DNA from: Macrostomum hystrix | Lineage: Eukaryota; Platyhelminthes; Macrostomidae | Assembly (NCBI GenBank): GCA_950097015.1 | Contig: CATNEN010000038.1 | Coordinates: 31,768,501 to 31,832,500, forward strand | DNA length: 64,000 bases | Reading direction: 5' to 3' | Part shown: piece after piece, positions 60,101-64,000 of the stretch | How positions within the stretch are numbered: the stretch's first letter is position 1 | Layout: each line of letters starts with the position of its first letter | The notes under the pieces: model-generated | What the model was told of the DNA's origin: nothing | Databases searched by the model: none | The model's input: only the letters and a program-made list of their open reading frames with translations | Position numbers and translations under genes: made by a program

Positions 60101-63100
60101 TTTTTTAAAAAATCATCAATAAAAATAAAAATGGTTCACCTGCCATTTTAACAGCTACTGTACCTGCCCCAGCTGGTCCAGGCTTTGCGCTACGAATATC
60201 AGAAGCCCGTTGCCAAAGTCGATTCGCCGACTTCAACAGCAGCAACAGCCGCGTCTAAGAAGCCAGTTTCTCAGCAACAGCAGCCGATTGAGCAGCAGCA
60301 GCAGCTGCAGTCGCCGCCAAGTCAGAAGAGTGCCACAAACTCAATAGTAGGCGTTGAGCACCTGCTCACTGAAGCCCTAGCCGATGAAGAACACCTGGCC
60401 AGTTATCGTCGTCCAACTGGGCCGGACGAGCCGCTTACAAACTTTCTCATCGATCACTGCTGCCGTAGGAATGGGGCCAGGCTTGCTCAGCTGTTCTATT
60501 GGTACCTCACTGTGGAAGCTGAGGATGCTAGCGATGGAGAGAAATTCTTTGGACAGGTGATTCTTATTGGGTGTACAATTCATTATACAATTACCTCTCA
60601 TCAACTCATGACCAAACCTTACACTATAACCCCAATTTTCAACCAATCACTCAACCTTTGATCACTGAGCCAACCCTTTAACAATGGCCCAAGCCTCTAT
60701 CAATTACCCCCTCACAATGACCCAAGCCTCTATCAATTACCCCCCACAATGACCCAAGCCTCTATCAATTACCCCTCACAATGACCCAAGCCTCTATCAA
60801 TTACCCCCTCACAATGACCCAAGCCTCTATCAATTACCCCCTCACAATGACCCAAGCCTCTATCAATTACCTCCCGCAATGACCCAAGCCTCTATCAATT
60901 ACCCCCTCACAATGACCCAAGCCTCTATCAATTACCCCCTCACAATGACCCAAGCCTCTATCAATTACCCCCCCGCAATGACCCAAGCCTCTATCAATTA
61001 CCCCCTCACAATGACCCAAGCCTCTATCAATTACCTCCCGCAATGACCCAAGCCTCTATCAATTACCCCCTCACAATGACCCAAGCCTCTATCAATTACC
61101 CCCCCGTAATGACCCAAGCCTCTATCAATTACCCCTCACAATGACCCAAACCTCTAATGATGACCCAATCTTGTCCGAATGACCCAGCCCTTTAACAATG
61201 CCTCAAGCAATGACCCAAATCCCTAACAATGACCCAAGCCTCTATCAATTACCCCCCCGTAATGACCCAAGCCTCTATCAATTACCCCTCACAATGACCC
61301 AAACCTCTAATGATGACCCAATCTTGTCCGAATGACCCAGCCCTTTAACAATGCCTCAAGCAATGACCCAAATCCCTAACAATGACCCAACCCTTTAACA
61401 ATGCCTCAAGCAATGACCCAAATCCCTAACAATGACCCAACCCTTTAACAATGCCTCAAGCAATGACCCAAATCCCTAACAATGACCCAACCCTTTAACA
61501 ATGACCCAAGCCTCTAACAATGACCCAATGCTGTCCGAATGACCCAAACCTCTAAGAATGACCTAATCCTTTAACAATGACCAAGCCTCTAACAATGACC
61601 CGATGCTGTCCGAATGACCCAACCGAATATTTTCATTCCAAATAACTGACACTCAGGTGCGCAGTCGGCTGCTTCAGCGCCTGAAGAATGGCAATCTGGA
61701 TCAGCGCAGCCTAGCTCTAGATCTGAAGCGGCAGGACAGATTTGTAGCCAGGCTAGCTGGCATTCTGGCCTCGGTTAATTCCGAGCGAGGCGATCGACTC
61801 AAAAAAGAAGAACTATTGCGCGCCCGCCTAGCGGAAGAATTTCCCCAGTTAGTTCCCGAGGGCAGCTCGACCTCTGCTACCAACACCGACGGGTCCCGTG
61901 GCTCGGATCGCGACTCAGTTCAGCAGCAGCAGCAGCAGCTGTCCAAGCAGGCCCTATTTCCATTCCAATTCATGCTAGACCCAGCCTACAAGGCAGTTGG
62001 TATCGACAGTCGCTCTGCTGGCCTATTTAAAAGTTCTCGAATGCCGGCTAGAATTAAATTTCTGCTGCTAGAATCGCAGCAGCAGCAGCAGCCTGGAGCC
62101 TCCGGTCGGCAGTTTCAACAGCAGCTGCCACGTCAGCTGTCCTATACAACCATCTTTAAATACGGCGACGACCTTCGTCAGGACCAGCTGGTTGTACAGA
62201 TGATTGAACTGATGGACCGACTGTTGCAAAAGGAGAATGTCGACCTGAGATTGACGCCTTACAGAGTGTTGGCAACCGGCAAGGAGTTGGGATTTGTGCA
62301 GTGCATCGATTCGGTGAGTTTTCAATTTTAGCTATATTTTTTTCATTTCATTAGATAATATTATCTAATCAACTGAGCTTATCATAGTGACCGAAAATAT
62401 TTTTTATAAATCCTCTGTAAACAGTTCGATGGAATCATTGCCACTTTTTTTATAGGATCATTATCCCCTTCTCGATGGGATTATTATCCTCTAATGGGAT
62501 TATTATCCCCTTCCAACGAGATTATTATCCCCTTTCTCGATGGGATCATTATCCCCTATTTAATAGGACTATCATTCCAAGATACCATCTGAGGCCATCA
62601 AGCGATTCGCTGAACTCATCCCAGCCCTACTCCATGGGATCATAATCCCCAGGTGCCGCTGAGCTCAGTGCAGACATCCGTGTTAAACTACCTGCGCCAA
62701 TGCGGCAGCAGTCCAGCCAGTACCTACGGTGTTCGGCCGGACATCCTTGAGAACTATATCCGGTCCTGCGCCGGCTACTGCATAGTGACCTATCTGTTAG
62801 GCGTTGGCGACCGCCACCTGGACAACCTGATGCTAACTAGAGATGGCCGCCTATTCCACATTGATTTCGGCTTCATTCTAGGCAGAGATCCCAAAGTGAT
62901 GCCGCCGCCTATGAAACTGACTGACGGCATGGTTGCAGCCATGGGCGGTCAGGATAGTCAACAGTTCATCGCCTTCCTCAAGCACTGCGACACGGCTTAC
63001 AAGAGCCTTCGCCGCCATGCTGGTCTCATTGTGAACCTATTCTCACTCATGCTAGACTCCAGTGTGCCCGAGATTGCCATGGAGCCGGATAAGACTTTGA

Positions 63101-63246
63101 AAAAGTTGACGGACAGGTTCTGTTTGCATCTCACCGACGAAGAGGCCACTCAGCACATTGTGAAGGTCATTCAGGACAGCCTGTCAGCTTTTATGCCGCA
63201 ATTGATTGACACCCTGCACGACTGGACTCAGGCTATGAAGCGATGA
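57138..63246 (+). CDS. PIK3C3: Phosphatidylinositol 3-kinase catalytic subunit type 3 (VPS34), six exons
   Basis: Makes PI3P from phosphatidylinositol on endosomes and autophagosomes, with VPS15 and Beclin 1. Exons 57138-57544, 58280-58649, 58957-59394, 60155-60556, 61657-62313 and 62653-63246 join in phase at GT-AG sites, giving 955 residues (human 887). The N-terminal C2 domain has LKVGCLEG, YSWNEWL, LTVWDVYG and IGGSCISVFSK. The helical domain has ERDLVWKYRYYL, ALELLSP and LPQLVQALRYEY. The kinase domain has GDDLRQDQL with the catalytic Lys near 707, DRHLDN near 811 and the DFG-type DFGFILGRDP near 829, so it should be active. A poly-Gln insertion lies at ~680-695 in the N-lobe, with further poly-Gln tracts at the N-terminus and in the linker. 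Each of the five introns holds its own tandem repeat. The alternative start at 57134 is in another frame; ATG 57138 leads into the C2 domain. Confidence 0.93.
57550..58262. repeat. 21-bp minisatellite in PIK3C3 intron 1
   Basis: About 34 units with core GGAATTCGGTATCATTTC followed by TCT, with AAGAATTC, GGTATTCG, TCTGTATCAA and CCGTATCA variants. It begins about 5 bp after the donor GTAAGG at 57545 and fills nearly the whole 735-bp intron. The seven-codon period explains the long open frames on both strands here. Confidence 0.95.
58672..58908. repeat. 22-bp minisatellite in PIK3C3 intron 2
   Basis: About 11 units with core TATCTAGTCTCACCCTATCA. It starts about 22 bp after the donor GTAAGG and fills most of the 307-bp intron 58650-58956. 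Confidence 0.93.
59442..59935. repeat. ~30-bp minisatellite in PIK3C3 intron 3
   Basis: About 16 units with core CTATGACCAACCCATGACTA then TTTTCACCTC; earlier units read ATTTTGACCTCCAGTGACCA. It lies in the 760-bp intron 59395-60154. Confidence 0.9.
60655..61640. repeat. 33-bp minisatellite with a derived block in PIK3C3 intron 4
   Basis: The first half is about 15 units of AATGACCCAAGCCTCTATCA then ATTACCCCCTCAC. The second half mixes shorter AATGACCCAA units (with ATCTTGTCCG, CCCTTTAAC and GCCTCAAGC) and repeats a block beginning AATGATGACCCAATCTTGTC near 61158 and 61309. It occupies most of the 1100-bp intron 60557-61656. Confidence 0.92.
62440..62652. repeat. ~23-bp degenerate repeat reaching the 3' splice site of PIK3C3 intron 5
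   Basis: Units resemble GGGATTATTATCCCC with TTCTCGAT-type linkers. The last copy reads GGGATCATAATCCCCAG and supplies the acceptor AG directly before exon 6 (62653). Confidence 0.8.
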
Positions 63247-63269
63247 GTGCGCTTGGTGCGAACGGATTT

Positions 63270-63745
63270 TTTTTAGGTTTTTGAAATCTTTGAAACTAAT
63301 AGATCGATTCGCGTTATTCGGGGATTCGGCAAGTTTCAGAGATTTCAGATTTAAGGGGATTTTGGAAGTTTCAGAGATTCGGGATTTTATAGAAATTGGA
63401 AAGTTTCAAAGGGTTTTCAAAGATTCGCTTTTTAGGGATTTGTGGTGTTTAAAACATTCATGATTTTAGTGGGTTTGGGAAGTTTCAGGGATTCTGGATT
63501 TGAGGGTATTTGGGAAGTTTTAGAGATTTGGGATTTTAGGGGATTTAGGAAGTTTCAGATATTCAGGATTTTAAGGATTTGTGGTGTTTAAAAGATTTGG
63601 GATTCTAGGGGATTTGGGAAGTTTCAGAGATTCGGGATTTTAGGAGATTTTAGAAGTTTTAAAGATTCGGGATTTTAGGAGATTTGGGAAGTTTTAAAGA
63701 TTCGGGATTTTAGGAGATTTGGGAAGTTTTAAAGATTCGTGCTTT
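63270..63745. repeat. ~34-bp degenerate repeat in the PIK3C3 3' flank
   Basis: Repeated units built from GGGATTTGGGAAGTTTCAGA and GATTCGGGATTTTAGG-type pieces, becoming more regular from about 63590. It is probably within the 3' UTR. Confidence 0.8.
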
Positions 63746-63947
63746 AAATGGTGGGTAAGTTTGTGATACTCGGTGCTTTCGGGAATTCGGAAATTTTAGA
63801 CTCGTTAGAATTCAGTAGGGCTTTGTGTATTCAGAACTACGCCAGGTTTTTTTATTAGTCTTTCTAGCTATGCATAACGAAGGCTGCCTATGAGTTATTA
63901 GTTGAACTACTTTTAGTAGTATCAAATTCTGTAATTAATATCGATTT

Positions 63948-63953
63948 AATAAA
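63948..63953 (+). promoter_or_regulatory. Candidate polyadenylation signal of PIK3C3
   Basis: AATAAA followed by a TTCCTTGTTT tract, about 700 bp after the stop codon. This is the first clear signal seen downstream of the repeat. Confidence 0.5.
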
Positions 63954-64000
63954 TTCCTTGTTTATATCCAGTAAGCTTCTTTTAATGTGATTCTTGAGAT

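Overview
This window is nuclear DNA of an animal. Coding sequence is split by short GT-AG introns. The genes are a DEG/ENaC-type channel, an SSX2IP/ADIP-like coiled-coil protein, ACAD9, NDUFA2 and PIK3C3 (VPS34). There is also a tRNA-derived SINE and at least three Helitron-type elements. Gene content says bilaterian animal. Short introns, CAG-rich coding sequence and heavy minisatellite load would suit a lophotrochozoan or flatworm, but the sequence does not fix the lineage.

Layout. 1-1158: last exon of a DEG/ENaC channel (+). 1559-24241 and 24242-29594: two non-autonomous Helitron-like elements on the + strand, directly abutting head to tail. Each has a ~600-bp 5' block, a 23-bp minisatellite (about 20 kb in copy 1), an 18-bp G-rich minisatellite, and a ~95-bp 3' end with a hairpin and CTAG. 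30351-32702: a secreted Asn/Ser-rich protein of unknown function (+, two exons). 32736-32950: SINE copy (-). 33484-36044: ADIP/SSX2IP-like gene (+, two exons). 36257-38672: two intergenic 24-bp minisatellites. 38806-45226: ACAD9 (-, seven exons, 667 aa). 46228-46292: relic of a Helitron 5' end. 47456-53561: third Helitron-like copy (-). 53562-56310: AT-rich intergenic DNA with a palindromic 36-bp repeat. 56471-56752: NDUFA2 (+). 57138-63246: PIK3C3 (+, six exons, 955 aa), then a repeat-rich 3' flank.

Functional picture. ACAD9 (complex I assembly) and NDUFA2 (complex I subunit) lie in divergent orientation on either side of Helitron copy 3. PIK3C3 follows NDUFA2 about 240 bp past its polyadenylation signals. 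The two kinds of unusual signal are (a) a Helitron-like family whose body is two minisatellites in fixed order, grown in one copy to about 20 kb by array-internal duplications that are exact multiples of 23 bp, and (b) at least nine introns that each hold a different private minisatellite. ACAD9 has also lost several motifs needed for acyl-CoA dehydrogenation, as if kept only for its assembly role. Most long open frames in the window are minisatellites whose period is a multiple of three and are not annotated as genes. All exon joins were checked by hand for splice dinucleotides and reading phase; no database search was possible.
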